A stretch of DNA of 64,000 nucleotides, from positions 124,001 to 188,000 of the forward strand of contig NZ_VYXP01000005.1 in NCBI RefSeq assembly GCF_008725655.1, given 5' to 3'. Position 1 is the stretch's first letter, and each line of letters opens with the position of its first letter. The notes below the pieces were generated by a model. That model was not told the origin of the DNA. It made no database searches and saw nothing but the letters and a program-made list of their open reading frames with translations. The translations under genes were made by a program, and so were the position numbers. Positions 43,361-52,445 of the stretch are shown here, in pieces. This DNA comes from Marinihelvus fidelis. GTDB taxonomy: Bacteria > Pseudomonadota > Gammaproteobacteria > Xanthomonadales > SZUA-36.

Positions 43361-43925
43361 TACGCCCCCGCGCGACCCGCCGCCGGTAGACAGGCCGGAC
43401 CAGGCACTCGATGCCAATCATGGCGCCAATCAGCACATAGGCCAGGAAACCGTTATAGAAGGCCCAGGTATCCAGCGAGGCGGCCAGCGCGGTCCACGCC
43501 GCGACGGCGCCATTGGCGGCGAAGAAGACCGCCCAGCACGCGGTGACGACGCGCAGGTACGGCGTCGCCTCATCCGGCAGTTCGCGCCCGGCCAGCCGCA
43601 GGCCACGCTCCAGCAGCGATGGCGGCCGCATCAGGCTCCAGGCGCAGGCTCCGCAGAGGGCCGCGTTAACCAGCACGGGGTACAGCAGCAACCCGCGTGA
43701 ATCACCGCTGAGGACCACGGCAACAACGAACAGGACGATGGCGACCATGGCCAGCGGCAGCAGGCGGCCGAGTCGCTCCCCCAGCATCAGTGATCGCGCA
43801 ATGAGCAGCCCACCAAGAACCACCACCATGGGCGCTACGCCCAGGCGGTCGAGCCCTTGCCAGACCAACAACGGGTAGATGACCAGCAGGAGCGCCACCA
43901 GCAAACGCGGGATGCCCGGGGTCAC
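43353..43925 (-). CDS. COG4648-like membrane protein of the aryl-polyene locus
   Basis: A 190-residue integral membrane protein with five or six hydrophobic segments, LLVALLLVIYPLLVW being the first. Proteins of this shape lie between ACP and dehydratase genes in many aryl-polyene clusters, and their role is not known. I chose the GTG at 43925, 16 bases after the ACP stop, because the residues before it are read from the ACP gene in another frame. Confidence 0.72.
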   Translation of the reverse strand: MTPGIPRLLVALLLVIYPLLVWQGLDRLGVAPMVVVLGGLLIARSLMLGERLGRLLPLAMVAIVLFVVAVVLSGDSRGLLLYPVLVNAALCGACAWSLMRPPSLLERGLRLAGRELPDEATPYLRVVTACWAVFFAANGAVAAWTALAASLDTWAFYNGFLAYVLIGAMIGIECLVRPVYRRRVARGRND

Positions 43926-43941
43926 GCCTGGCCTGGCGGCG

Positions 43942-44196
43942 TCAGGCCGCCAGCGCGTGGACCGTGTCGACCACGTCCTGGACGGTGCGCACGGAACGGA
44001 ACCGCTCGGGGGGAATGCGCTCACCGGTGATGTTCTGCAGCTGCACGATCATGTCGACGGCATCAATGCTGTCGATGCCCAGATCCTCGTACAGCAAGGC
44101 CTCGGGCGAAATGGCCGAAGCGTCGATCTCGAATTCTTCCACCAGCATGCGTTGGAGGTGCTGGTAGATGTCTTCCCTGCTGCTTGGCGAGCCCAT
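43942..44196 (-). CDS. Acyl carrier protein (cluster ACP 1)
   Basis: An 84-residue acyl carrier protein. The phosphopantetheine serine lies in LGIDSIDAVDMIV. It follows the acyltransferase gene by 26 bases and leads the polyketide enzymes of this transcript. With the ACP at 53.8 kb it matches the two-ACP (ApeE/ApeF) plan of aryl-polyene systems; which one carries the growing chain cannot be told. Confidence 0.93.
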   Translation of the reverse strand: MGSPSSREDIYQHLQRMLVEEFEIDASAISPEALLYEDLGIDSIDAVDMIVQLQNITGERIPPERFRSVRTVQDVVDTVHALAA

Positions 44197-44222
44197 GCAG
44201 TGATTCTCCGTTTAGAAGGCTG

Positions 44223-45077
44223 TTATTTTACACCGCCGGTGAGGCGGGATTGAAGTTCAGCGGTCAATGCCTGGCTGCGAGAGCGCTCACTGTCACCCAT
44301 CGCCTGGAATTCGTCCGCGGGTAGCCGGTCCAGCACCTCGAAAGTCCATCGCGGCCGCGTCACAGGCACGTGGTACCAGGGCGAATGCTTGTGCAGCAAC
44401 AAGGGCTCACAGGTGATCCGGATGGGCAGGATATCCGCGCCGGCGCGCAGGGCCGCGAGCGCGGCGCCGCGCCGAAACCGCACCGGCTGGCCCGGTACTG
44501 TCCGCGTACCTTCCGGAAACAGGATCAGGCACTCGCCCTGGCGCAGGCGCTGCTCGGCCGAGTCCAGCAGCTGCGTGGTGTCGTGGTTGGGGATATACCG
44601 GGCCATGCGCACCGTGGCCATCATGAAGGGGTTGAACCAGTGCGCGCGCTTGACCACGCTGACCGCGCCCGGAAACAGGGCCAGCAGGAAGACCACGTCG
44701 ATCAGTGTCGGGTGATTGGCCACGACCAGCGTGCCAACCCCGCTGGCATTGGGCGCATTGACCGGCGCGCCATCGTCACCCGGCTCGGCGCCACGCACCC
44801 GGTAAGTGAGCCCGACCTGCGCCATGATGGCGATGAAGGCGCGGAACAGCTGTGACACAATGCCACGCGTCATGCGCTCACGCCGATCCTTGTCCCGAAC
44901 CACCAGCGCCAGCAGGGGAAACACCACGATGCCGACCGCCAGGCCACCCAGGCCGAACAGCGTGAAACTCATCGCCGTCCACGCGAAACGCACCGCGCGA
45001 TCCAGCCACTCGGGGCCGAATGAAGGCTTGGCTGCGGCGTCGTCGCGCGCGGGTTCAGGAGCAGGCATGGCGCCCAT
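44223..45077 (-). CDS. Lysophospholipid acyltransferase (PlsC-like)
   Basis: A 284-residue membrane-bound acyltransferase with an N-terminal hydrophobic region (about residues 35-65), the catalytic ANHPTLIDVVF (HX4D) and FPEGTRTVPGQPV motifs. It probably joins the polyene or a fatty acid to a glycerolipid. The start lies only 17 bases from the divergent ketosynthase start, so its promoter must lie inside that gene or the true start is further in (ATG at 45068). Confidence 0.9.
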   Translation of the reverse strand: MGAMPAPEPARDDAAAKPSFGPEWLDRAVRFAWTAMSFTLFGLGGLAVGIVVFPLLALVVRDKDRRERMTRGIVSQLFRAFIAIMAQVGLTYRVRGAEPGDDGAPVNAPNASGVGTLVVANHPTLIDVVFLLALFPGAVSVVKRAHWFNPFMMATVRMARYIPNHDTTQLLDSAEQRLRQGECLILFPEGTRTVPGQPVRFRRGAALAALRAGADILPIRITCEPLLLHKHSPWYHVPVTRPRWTFEVLDRLPADEFQAMGDSERSRSQALTAELQSRLTGGVK

Positions 45078-45094
45078 CTTAGGCGCGTGTTGAC

Positions 45095-46291
45095 ATGATG
45101 CAAACCTGCGCGATCAACGGCTGGACCCTGACATCGGCACTGGGCGCCGGGCTGGCGACCCTGGGGCCCGCACTGGCAGCGCGTGAGTCCGGCCTCAGGC
45201 GCAATGATTTTCCCGGCTCGGGCATCGATACCTGGATCGGCCGGGTCGATGGCCTTGACGATGGCGAGGCGCTGCCGGAGCGCTGGCGCAGCCGCAACAA
45301 CGCGCTGGCCGAGCTGGGGCTGGCCCAGGACGACTTTATCGGCCGGGTGCGGGATACCCGCGACCGACTGGGCGCCGACCGGCTGGGCGTGATCATCGGC
45401 ACCAGCACCTCCAGCATCGGCCGCACCGAGGCCGCCTACCGCGCCATGGATAACGATCGCTGGCCCGCCGAGTACCTGCAGCCGGACGTGCACCAGCCGC
45501 ACTCGCCCGGCCTGTATGTCGCGCACCGGCTGGGCATCACCGGCCCGGCTCTGACCATCAGCACCGCCTGCGCGTCCAGCGCCAAGGTGTTTGCCAGCGG
45601 CTGGCGCTGGCTGCAATCGGGTGTCGTCGATGCCGTGGTGGTGGGCGGCGTGGACTCGCTGTGCCACAGCGTGCTGGGTGGCTTCAGCTCGCTGGAGCTG
45701 ACGTCCACCCAGCCCTGTCGACCGTTCGATACGCGCCGCGACGGTATCAGCCTGGGCGAGGCCGCCGGCTTCGCCCTGCTGACCCGGCCGCAGGACGCCC
45801 CGGCCAGCGCGCCGTGGCTGGCCGGCTACGGCGAGACTTCCGACGCTTTCCACATGTCGCAGCCGCCTGAAAACGGCGCCGGCGCTGAAGCTGCCATGCG
45901 CGCGGCGATCGGCCGCGCCGGGCTTGATGCCGCCGAGATCGGCTACGCGAACCTGCATGGCACCGCCAGCCAGGCCAATGACATCGCGGAGTCCCGCGCG
46001 TTGTCCCGCGTATTCGGCGAGCCGGTGCCAGTGTCGTCGACCAAGGGGTGGACCGGGCATACCCTGGGCGCGGCCGGCATTGTAGAGGCCGTGATCGCCC
46101 TTCAGGCCCTGGTCACCGGGCTGCTTCCGGGCACCCTGAACCTGTCGGAACCCGACCCGGGCCTGGCGTTCCCGATCCTGCAGGACAACCTGGAGGCATC
46201 GATCGGGGCCGCGCTCAGCAACTCCTTTGGTTTCGGCGGTAACAACTGCAGCCTGGTGTTCCGGCGCCGCCTCAGCGGGGCCGAAGCATGA
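45095..46291 (+). CDS. Beta-ketoacyl-ACP synthase (ApeR-like)
   Basis: A 398-residue ketosynthase with an intact triad: STACASSAKVFA, NLHGTASQAND and GWTGHTLGAAGI. It differs clearly from the FabF-type gene at 39.9 kb. Its place next to the ketosynthase-like partner suggests the ApeR/ApeC set. It heads a plus-strand run of three genes joined by ATGA overlaps. Confidence 0.9.
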   Translation: MMQTCAINGWTLTSALGAGLATLGPALAARESGLRRNDFPGSGIDTWIGRVDGLDDGEALPERWRSRNNALAELGLAQDDFIGRVRDTRDRLGADRLGVIIGTSTSSIGRTEAAYRAMDNDRWPAEYLQPDVHQPHSPGLYVAHRLGITGPALTISTACASSAKVFASGWRWLQSGVVDAVVVGGVDSLCHSVLGGFSSLELTSTQPCRPFDTRRDGISLGEAAGFALLTRPQDAPASAPWLAGYGETSDAFHMSQPPENGAGAEAAMRAAIGRAGLDAAEIGYANLHGTASQANDIAESRALSRVFGEPVPVSSTKGWTGHTLGAAGIVEAVIALQALVTGLLPGTLNLSEPDPGLAFPILQDNLEASIGAALSNSFGFGGNNCSLVFRRRLSGAEA

Positions 46292-47073
46292 AGGCGCGCA
46301 TCGCCGGCATCGGCGCCTGGGGGCCGGGCTTCAACAGCGCCGACACGCTGATGGCGATCATCGACAGCGGCGAGCCCGCCGTGGGGAGCGATGAAGCCGC
46401 GGCGACACGGCCCGCTGCGACGGTGATCCCGCCGCGTGAGCGCAGACGCGCGCCGCTGTCGGTCAAGCTGGCCGTGGAGGCCGCCGGCCAGGCCTGCACC
46501 GCCGCCGAAGTGGAGCCTGCGGAAGCCGCCTGCGTGTTCGTCTCGGCCCTGGGCGACCTCGACATCACCGATTACATGTGCCGGACCCTGGCCAGCGACA
46601 CGCCACAGCTCTCGCCAACGAAATTCCACAACTCGGTACACAATGCCCCGGTGGGCTACTGGTCCATCAGCACCGGCAACCACCACGCCGGCAACGCCGT
46701 GGCGGCCGGGCCGGATTACAGCCTGGCGGCATCGTTGATGGAGGCCTTTATCCAGTGCGAGGTCGAGCAGCGCCCGGTGCTGTGGGTCACCCAGGATATC
46801 GCCGCGCCCGCGGCCTACCAGCCGCTGTGGCCGGTCGACCACGCCTGCGCCTTCGCGCTGCTGCTGTTGCCGTGCGCGGACGAAGCGGCGACCCGCCTTG
46901 AACGCACCGGTCAACCGGCGGAATGGCCGCCGCTGGAACACCCGACACTCACAGGGTTGTACAACGACAACCCGTCGGCCCGGGTCCTGGCCCTGCTCCA
47001 GGCGCACCAGTTTGGCGAGCCCGTCGACCTTCCGCTGGCTCCCGGACAGGGCCTGAGGATATCGCTGCCATGA
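46288..47073 (+). CDS. Ketosynthase-like chain-length-factor protein (ApeC-like)
   Basis: A 261-residue protein matching only the N-terminal half of ketosynthases (PTKFHNSVHNAPVGYWSIST). The catalytic Cys position reads STGNHHAG, so no nucleophile is present, and the C-terminal His motifs are missing. In aryl-polyene systems ApeC is a shortened partner that pairs with a ketosynthase and sets chain length. Overlaps the genes on both sides. Confidence 0.8.
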   Translation: MKARIAGIGAWGPGFNSADTLMAIIDSGEPAVGSDEAAATRPAATVIPPRERRRAPLSVKLAVEAAGQACTAAEVEPAEAACVFVSALGDLDITDYMCRTLASDTPQLSPTKFHNSVHNAPVGYWSISTGNHHAGNAVAAGPDYSLAASLMEAFIQCEVEQRPVLWVTQDIAAPAAYQPLWPVDHACAFALLLLPCADEAATRLERTGQPAEWPPLEHPTLTGLYNDNPSARVLALLQAHQFGEPVDLPLAPGQGLRISLP

Positions 47074-48632
47074 ACACCCAACCCGATGTCGCCATCATCG
47101 GTGGTGGCCTGGCTGGCCTGACGCTGGCGCTGCAGTTGCGCGAGCGCATGGATGACCTGGACGTGGTCGTGGTCGAGCGCAACCACCACCCGGTGCCGAC
47201 CGCGGCGCACAAGGTCGGCGAATCGATGGTGGAAATCGGCGCGCACTACCTTTCCCACACCGTCGGCCTGCAGGATCACCTGGACAAGGCACATGTGCGC
47301 AAGAACGGCCTGCGATTCCATTTCGGCGCGCAGGGCCGCGAGTTGCACCATGCCGACGAACTGGGCGTCAGCCACCTGCTCGCCGTGCCCAGCTACCAGG
47401 TCGATCGCGGCGTGCTCGAGAATGAGCTCGGCCAGCGCGTGCGCGCCGCCGGCGGCCGCTTCGTCGATGGCACGCGGGTGGTGAAGGCGACCACCGATTC
47501 CGGTGCGCACCGCCTGCAGTGCCGCGGCGATGACGGCGAGTTCGAGCTGCGTCCACGCTGGCTGGTCGACGCCGGCAGTCGCGCGGGTCCGCTGCGACGC
47601 TCGCTGGCGCTGGCGCGGCCGGTAGAGCACGACGTCAATGCCGCCTGGTTCCGCGTCGACGCCGACATCGACGTGGGCGACTGGTCCGGTGACGCCACCT
47701 GGCAGGCGCGCCCGCGTGACCTGCCACGGCGCCAGAGCACCAACCACCTGATGGGCCCCGGCTACTGGTGCTGGCTGATCCCGCTGGCCTGCGGCGCCAC
47801 CAGCATCGGCATCGTCGCCGACGGCGGCATGCACCCGCTCGAGGACTACAATTCGTTCGACCGGGCGCTGGCCTGGCTGGGCCGCTACGAACCCGTGCTG
47901 GCCGATGCCGTGGCTGACAAGCCGGTCATGGACTTCGGTTTCCTGCGGCACTTCAGTCACGATGCGCAGACGCTGTACTCGCCCGAGCGATGGGCCCTGG
48001 CCGGCGAGTCGGGCGTCTTCCTGGACCCGTTCTACTCGCCCGGCACCGACTTCATTGCCATCGCCAACACGATGGTCACCACGCTGGTCGAAAACGACCG
48101 CCGCAGCGGCGACGCGCGCCGGGACTGCCTGCTGTTCGAGCAGCTCTACCGTTCGTATTTCAACAGTTCACTGTCGCTCTACCAGGGTCAGTACCCCGGC
48201 TTCGGCGACCGTCACCTGATGGCGCTGAAGTCCACCTGGGACTACTGCTACTACTGGGGCGTGCTGGCCTTCCTATACGTGAATGACGCCATCACCCGGG
48301 CCGGTCTGACCGCCGATGAACGCGCTCGACTGGCCGCGGTAGTCGGGGTTCACCAGGGCCTACAGGCGCGGTTTCGCGCGCGCGCCTCTGAAGCGCGCCA
48401 GGAGCCCGGCCGCGGCGTGTTCATCGACCAGTACCGGATTCCCATCCTGAAGCGGCTGAACGCCAGCCTGGCCCGCGGTGCCAAGAACGTGGAACGCGAG
48501 CTGCAGGACAATATCGCCGAACTGGAACGGCTCGCGCCGCTGATCGCCCGCCGGCTGGATGACGCCAGCGCGCCGGCCGGGGACTGGGAACGTGAGCAGC
48601 TGGGCGAGTTGCCGCGCTGGCTTCAGGCCTGA
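47070..48632 (+). CDS. Halogenase-like FAD-dependent oxidoreductase
   Basis: A 520-residue flavoprotein. The FAD motif is IIGGGLAGLTLAL; HKVGES carries the conserved Lys found in flavin halogenases, and GYWCWLIPL fits the W-x-W-x-I-P halogenase signature that suppresses mono-oxygenation. DPFYSPGTDF is also halogenase-like. A related gene occurs in xanthomonadin loci, whose pigments are brominated aryl polyenes. The alternatives are hydroxylation or desaturation of the aryl group. Its C-terminal 150 residues are helical and less conserved. Confidence 0.78.
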   Translation: MNTQPDVAIIGGGLAGLTLALQLRERMDDLDVVVVERNHHPVPTAAHKVGESMVEIGAHYLSHTVGLQDHLDKAHVRKNGLRFHFGAQGRELHHADELGVSHLLAVPSYQVDRGVLENELGQRVRAAGGRFVDGTRVVKATTDSGAHRLQCRGDDGEFELRPRWLVDAGSRAGPLRRSLALARPVEHDVNAAWFRVDADIDVGDWSGDATWQARPRDLPRRQSTNHLMGPGYWCWLIPLACGATSIGIVADGGMHPLEDYNSFDRALAWLGRYEPVLADAVADKPVMDFGFLRHFSHDAQTLYSPERWALAGESGVFLDPFYSPGTDFIAIANTMVTTLVENDRRSGDARRDCLLFEQLYRSYFNSSLSLYQGQYPGFGDRHLMALKSTWDYCYYWGVLAFLYVNDAITRAGLTADERARLAAVVGVHQGLQARFRARASEARQEPGRGVFIDQYRIPILKRLNASLARGAKNVERELQDNIAELERLAPLIARRLDDASAPAGDWEREQLGELPRWLQA

Positions 48633-50899
48633 GTGCGGCGCGACCCCAGCCTGGCCACCAGGTAGCTGAGTAACGCACCCAGGGCCACCGCCGTGCCCAG
48701 CGAGCGCAGTGCCGGGATTCCGGAGGCGGCGAGCACGGCGAAGGCAACCACCGTCGACGCCGCGCAGGTGGCCACCGCATGCCGGGTGTCCGCCCAGTCC
48801 CGGCCGCCGCGGCCCAGGAACAGCGCGTAATCCAGGCCCAGGCCGCCCACCAGCAGCAGGCCGACCATGTGGTAAAGGTCCAGCGGACCGGTCAGGAGGC
48901 GCAACAACAGCGCCGACGACACCAGCGCCGCGGCGACACAGGCCAGCGACCAGGCCGCGCGCGCCGGGCGCACCCGCCAGCACAGCAGCGCCGCGATCAA
49001 CACCAGCACCATGCCCAGCACCCGCCAGGTGCGTTGCTGGTAGCCAGCCACCAGCGATTCGGACGCTTGGCGGTAGTCGACCACGAAGACCTCACCGTCA
49101 AACCGTTCCGCGATACCGTCGACCACGTCGCGGCTGACCGTGCCGGGCAGGTCGACAAGGCTGACCCACTGCACCTCGCCAGCTGGCCCGGCCAGGCGCA
49201 ACAGTGACGCGTCCACCAGGGGCGCCAGCGGGCTGCCGGCGTAGTCTGCGGCGGATACCGGCGCCAGATCCTTTGCTGCCATGGCGTCGTCAATAAACGG
49301 CTCGAAGGCCGATTCGCCGAACGGCAATTCGGCCGTAGCGGCCCGCAGGCGCTCGCGCAGGACGGCCTCGGACGGAATCCGGTTCTGCCTTTCGCGCTGC
49401 AACGAAACCGGCGGCAGCAATGGCGCCAGGTCGCGAAAGCCCTCCAGCTGCTCCGCCCGCACAGCCGCGACCAGGGCCTCGTGCAAGGCCTGGCGCCGCC
49501 GGGCCAGCTGATCCGGGTCGCTGTCAGCCAACGCCAACTGGTAGCGCATGCTGGGCGCGCCCACGGCCTGGCGCAGGGCCGCGTCGCGCCGCAGCTGGGC
49601 TTCGGGCACCGGGCTCAGGGCGGACAGGTCACGGTTCCAGAACGGCACCGACCCCGCCAGGCCAAACGGCATCGCCGCAAGCGCGATCAATGCGGCGACC
49701 AGCACGACCAGCGGCAACACCAGTCCGGGCGAGCCGGCGTTGCCGGATTCCACCACGTCCAGCGGCTCCCCAGCGGCATCACCCGCCAGCACCGGTAGCA
49801 CCCAGCGCGTGGTCGCGGCCGCGGCGATCACGCCGACGGCGGAAAACAGGCCCAGCTGCGCCATTCCCTCGGCGCCACCCAGCAACAGTGCGCCATAGGC
49901 CAGCGCCGTGCTCACGGCGCCCAGGCGCAGCGTCGGCCAGACGCGCCGCATGGCGTCGCCGCCCGGTGAATGTCGACGATGACTGAAGTAGTGCAGCGGA
50001 AAGTCGATCGCGATACCCAGCAGGGTAAAGCCGAAGGCCAGCGTGATGCCGTGCACCTGCTCAAAGGCCAGCGTCAATGCCGCCAGCCCCGCCACCATGC
50101 CAGTCGCCAGCGGTACCGCCGCCAGCCAGAGCACCGAGAACCGCCGGTAAGCCAGGCCGATGACCAGCACCAGCGCGATACTCGCGGCCAGGGAGCGCCA
50201 GGTCGCCTCGGCCCGGATCGTGTCCCGCAATTCAACGCCGAAGACGCCTGCGCCACTGATCTCGGCAGCCCCGGGGTCCAGCCCTTCCGCAGCCAGCGCG
50301 TCGCGCACCGCGGCGATGGCCCCGGCCTGCCCGTCCAGGTCAAAGGGCGCGGCGACCGTTTCAATCACCAGGACCTGGCGGCCGGTCAACCCTGCTGCCG
50401 CGCCCGACACCGTCACATCCAGCCCGGACAGGGCATCGAAGGACGCCAGCGTCGGATCGTGACGGAGCAGCGCCTCGTACGTTGGGTCGGGGGCCAGTCC
50501 CAGCTCGGCCAGCCGGTCGCGCAGCGTCGCGGCCAGGCCTTCGGTGCTCCAGTCGGTATCGGTCAGCAGGTAACGATAGCGCCAGGCCGGCTCCGGGGGG
50601 CGCGAATCGGTGTTGCCCTGGCCGGGTAGTCGCGCGATGTCGGAATGAGCAGACAGCCGCGCCACCACCCCCGCCGGCACATCCACCCCCGGCGGCAGCG
50701 CCAGCAGCAGGAACCGCGCGCCGGGCGTGTCACCGGCCCGGGCCACCAGCACGCGCTGGTCCAGCCCCTCGGCGCGTGGCAGGAACAGCCCCAGGTCGTA
50801 ACTGAAACCCAGCCGCGTGGCGATGATGACCAGTCCGGCCAGCAGGGCCAGCAACCACGCGGCCACGACGCGCCGGCGATGCTGGCTGGCCGCGTTCAC
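48623..50899 (-). CDS. MMPL-family lipid/pigment exporter
   Basis: A 758-residue RND/MMPL transporter with two repeats of one helix, a periplasmic loop and five helices (helix groups near residues 10-30, 240-390, 400-420 and 620-750). Typical are [10 protein letters not shown] at the start, [15 protein letters not shown] and [12 protein letters not shown]. It would carry the lipid-linked polyene to the outer leaflet or periplasm. The GTG start overlaps the LolA-like stop, and its end overlaps the flavoprotein gene by ten bases. Confidence 0.9.
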   Translation of the reverse strand: MNAASQHRRRVVAAWLLALLAGLVIIATRLGFSYDLGLFLPRAEGLDQRVLVARAGDTPGARFLLLALPPGVDVPAGVVARLSAHSDIARLPGQGNTDSRPPEPAWRYRYLLTDTDWSTEGLAATLRDRLAELGLAPDPTYEALLRHDPTLASFDALSGLDVTVSGAAAGLTGRQVLVIETVAAPFDLDGQAGAIAAVRDALAAEGLDPGAAEISGAGVFGVELRDTIRAEATWRSLAASIALVLVIGLAYRRFSVLWLAAVPLATGMVAGLAALTLAFEQVHGITLAFGFTLLGIAIDFPLHYFSHRRHSPGGDAMRRVWPTLRLGAVSTALAYGALLLGGAEGMAQLGLFSAVGVIAAAATTRWVLPVLAGDAAGEPLDVVESGNAGSPGLVLPLVVLVAALIALAAMPFGLAGSVPFWNRDLSALSPVPEAQLRRDAALRQAVGAPSMRYQLALADSDPDQLARRRQALHEALVAAVRAEQLEGFRDLAPLLPPVSLQRERQNRIPSEAVLRERLRAATAELPFGESAFEPFIDDAMAAKDLAPVSAADYAGSPLAPLVDASLLRLAGPAGEVQWVSLVDLPGTVSRDVVDGIAERFDGEVFVVDYRQASESLVAGYQQRTWRVLGMVLVLIAALLCWRVRPARAAWSLACVAAALVSSALLLRLLTGPLDLYHMVGLLLVGGLGLDYALFLGRGGRDWADTRHAVATCAASTVVAFAVLAASGIPALRSLGTAVALGALLSYLVARLGSRRTQA

Positions 50900-51552
50900 G
50901 GCGACGCCGGCCCGTCGGTGATTATCATGGCCTGCCGGGTGCCCCTGGCGTCGACGCGGTCGATGGCGACCAGCTGGTTGTCCTGCCCACGAACCTCCAG
51001 CAGCGCCAGGTGCTCGCGCAGCGCCTCGTCACGCGGCTTCAGGTGCAGGGTCCACTGGCCATCTCCAGCCTCCAGGTAGTCGGCCAGGAACACCGCGCCC
51101 AGGGCGTCGACATCGCCGGACAGCAGTGCCTTCAGGCCCGCCATCATCGCGCCCAGACCAGGCCGGCCCGACAGCGGCAATGACCGCGCCCGTCCGTTCT
51201 CGCCCTGGATTTCCACGCGATCACCCAGCACTGAAAGCCGTGCCCTGGACGGGCTGTCGACCCATTGCACCAGCTCGCCGATGTCCGGGAGCCATTGCAG
51301 GCGGCCGGTGTAGGTGACCGGCCCGGAGAACAACCCGCCCTCGCGGGTTTCGCGATAGTGCAGCACGTCGCTTGAGTCGGCGGCCAGGCCGGACAGGCGC
51401 GCCACCATCGCGGGATCCGGGGGCAGTACATCGCCGTCCGCGCCGGCCGCTACCGCGCCGGCGTTGGGCGCCAGGGCCAGCACCACGCACAGCAAAAGTC
51501 GTTTCGCCCTTTCCGGAATCGTTGGTCTACGCCCGCCTGCCCGGTGGCTCAT
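50896..51552 (-). CDS. LolA-like outer-membrane lipoprotein carrier
   Basis: A 218-residue periplasmic protein: signal peptide to about residue 45, then a LolA/VioE-like beta-sheet with LHYRETREGGLFSGPVTYTG and LEVRGQDNQLVAIDRVDARG. Such proteins in aryl-polyene loci are thought to carry the lipidated pigment across the periplasm. The ATG at 51552 overlaps the acyltransferase stop; longer reading further upstream has no similarity. Confidence 0.83.
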   Translation of the reverse strand: MSHRAGGRRPTIPERAKRLLLCVVLALAPNAGAVAAGADGDVLPPDPAMVARLSGLAADSSDVLHYRETREGGLFSGPVTYTGRLQWLPDIGELVQWVDSPSRARLSVLGDRVEIQGENGRARSLPLSGRPGLGAMMAGLKALLSGDVDALGAVFLADYLEAGDGQWTLHLKPRDEALREHLALLEVRGQDNQLVAIDRVDARGTRQAMIITDGPASP

Positions 51553-52445
51553 CGTTCGGCCCAGTAGTCGAAGAAGTTGAACCAATTGTACGGGGCCTCC
51601 GTTGCCCGGGCGGCGAGCCGGTCGGCATAGCGCTGGGCGCATTCCGCCAAGGCCGCGGCTCGCTCGGCACGGGCGACGCCGGAAGGGACTTCGAAACGCT
51701 CGAAGACGACCCGGTACTGGCCGGCGCCCACACGCAGGCCGAAGAACAGCACGACCGGCACGCCCAGCACCATCGCCAGCTGCCACGGCGCGGTCGGCAG
51801 GTGGGCCGTGCCGCCCAGGAACTGCACCGGCACCGAGGCTTCGCGGCCACGCACGCGGTCGCCCAGCAACGCCACCAGGGCGCCATCGCGCAGGGTTTCC
51901 GACAGCTTCAGGCCCACGTTGGGCGAGCCGCCAAGGTCCAGCACCTCGCCCGCGAGCGACGGGTTCAGCGATTCGAACAGGGCCGTGATCGCGGGGTTCT
52001 GCCGGCGGTCCTGCACGTACCGCAGCGGCAGCTGCGGCCGCCGGTGACGAGCGACCCGCGAGGCCTCGAAACTGCCCAGGTGGGAGCCCAGCAGGAAGCA
52101 GCCCTGGCCAGCGTCGAGCGGCTCGTCCAGGGCCGCGGTGCCGGACAGCTCGACATCGATCCCTCGGCCATCGGCGCCCAGGATGAACAGGCGGTCGAGG
52201 GTCACGCTGGAGAAGTTCCAGAAATGCCGCCAGGTGTCGCGCCAACGCGGTTCGCGCCCCAGGACCCGCCGCAGGTAGTCACGCGACAGCGCGCGCTCTT
52301 CCCCGCGGGCCAGCCAGAACCACGCGCAGACGGGGCCCAGCATCAGGCGCGCCAGGCGCGGCCCACAGAACAGGCAAACGCGGGCAAACGCGGTGACCAG
52401 GCCAGCAGAGGCCACTTCCGGGCGCGACTGCCATTCCGTGGTCAT
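51549..52445 (-). CDS. LpxL/HtrB-like acyltransferase
   Basis: A 298-residue protein of the lipid A lauroyl/myristoyl acyltransferase family. Motifs are GCFLLGSHLGSFEA with the catalytic His, then LGDRVRGRE and APYNWFNFFDYW. Like ApeD/ApeJ it probably acylates the polyene carrier lipid. Overlaps both neighbours, with ligase upstream. Confidence 0.88.
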   Translation of the reverse strand: MTTEWQSRPEVASAGLVTAFARVCLFCGPRLARLMLGPVCAWFWLARGEERALSRDYLRRVLGREPRWRDTWRHFWNFSSVTLDRLFILGADGRGIDVELSGTAALDEPLDAGQGCFLLGSHLGSFEASRVARHRRPQLPLRYVQDRRQNPAITALFESLNPSLAGEVLDLGGSPNVGLKLSETLRDGALVALLGDRVRGREASVPVQFLGGTAHLPTAPWQLAMVLGVPVVLFFGLRVGAGQYRVVFERFEVPSGVARAERAAALAECAQRYADRLAARATEAPYNWFNFFDYWAER

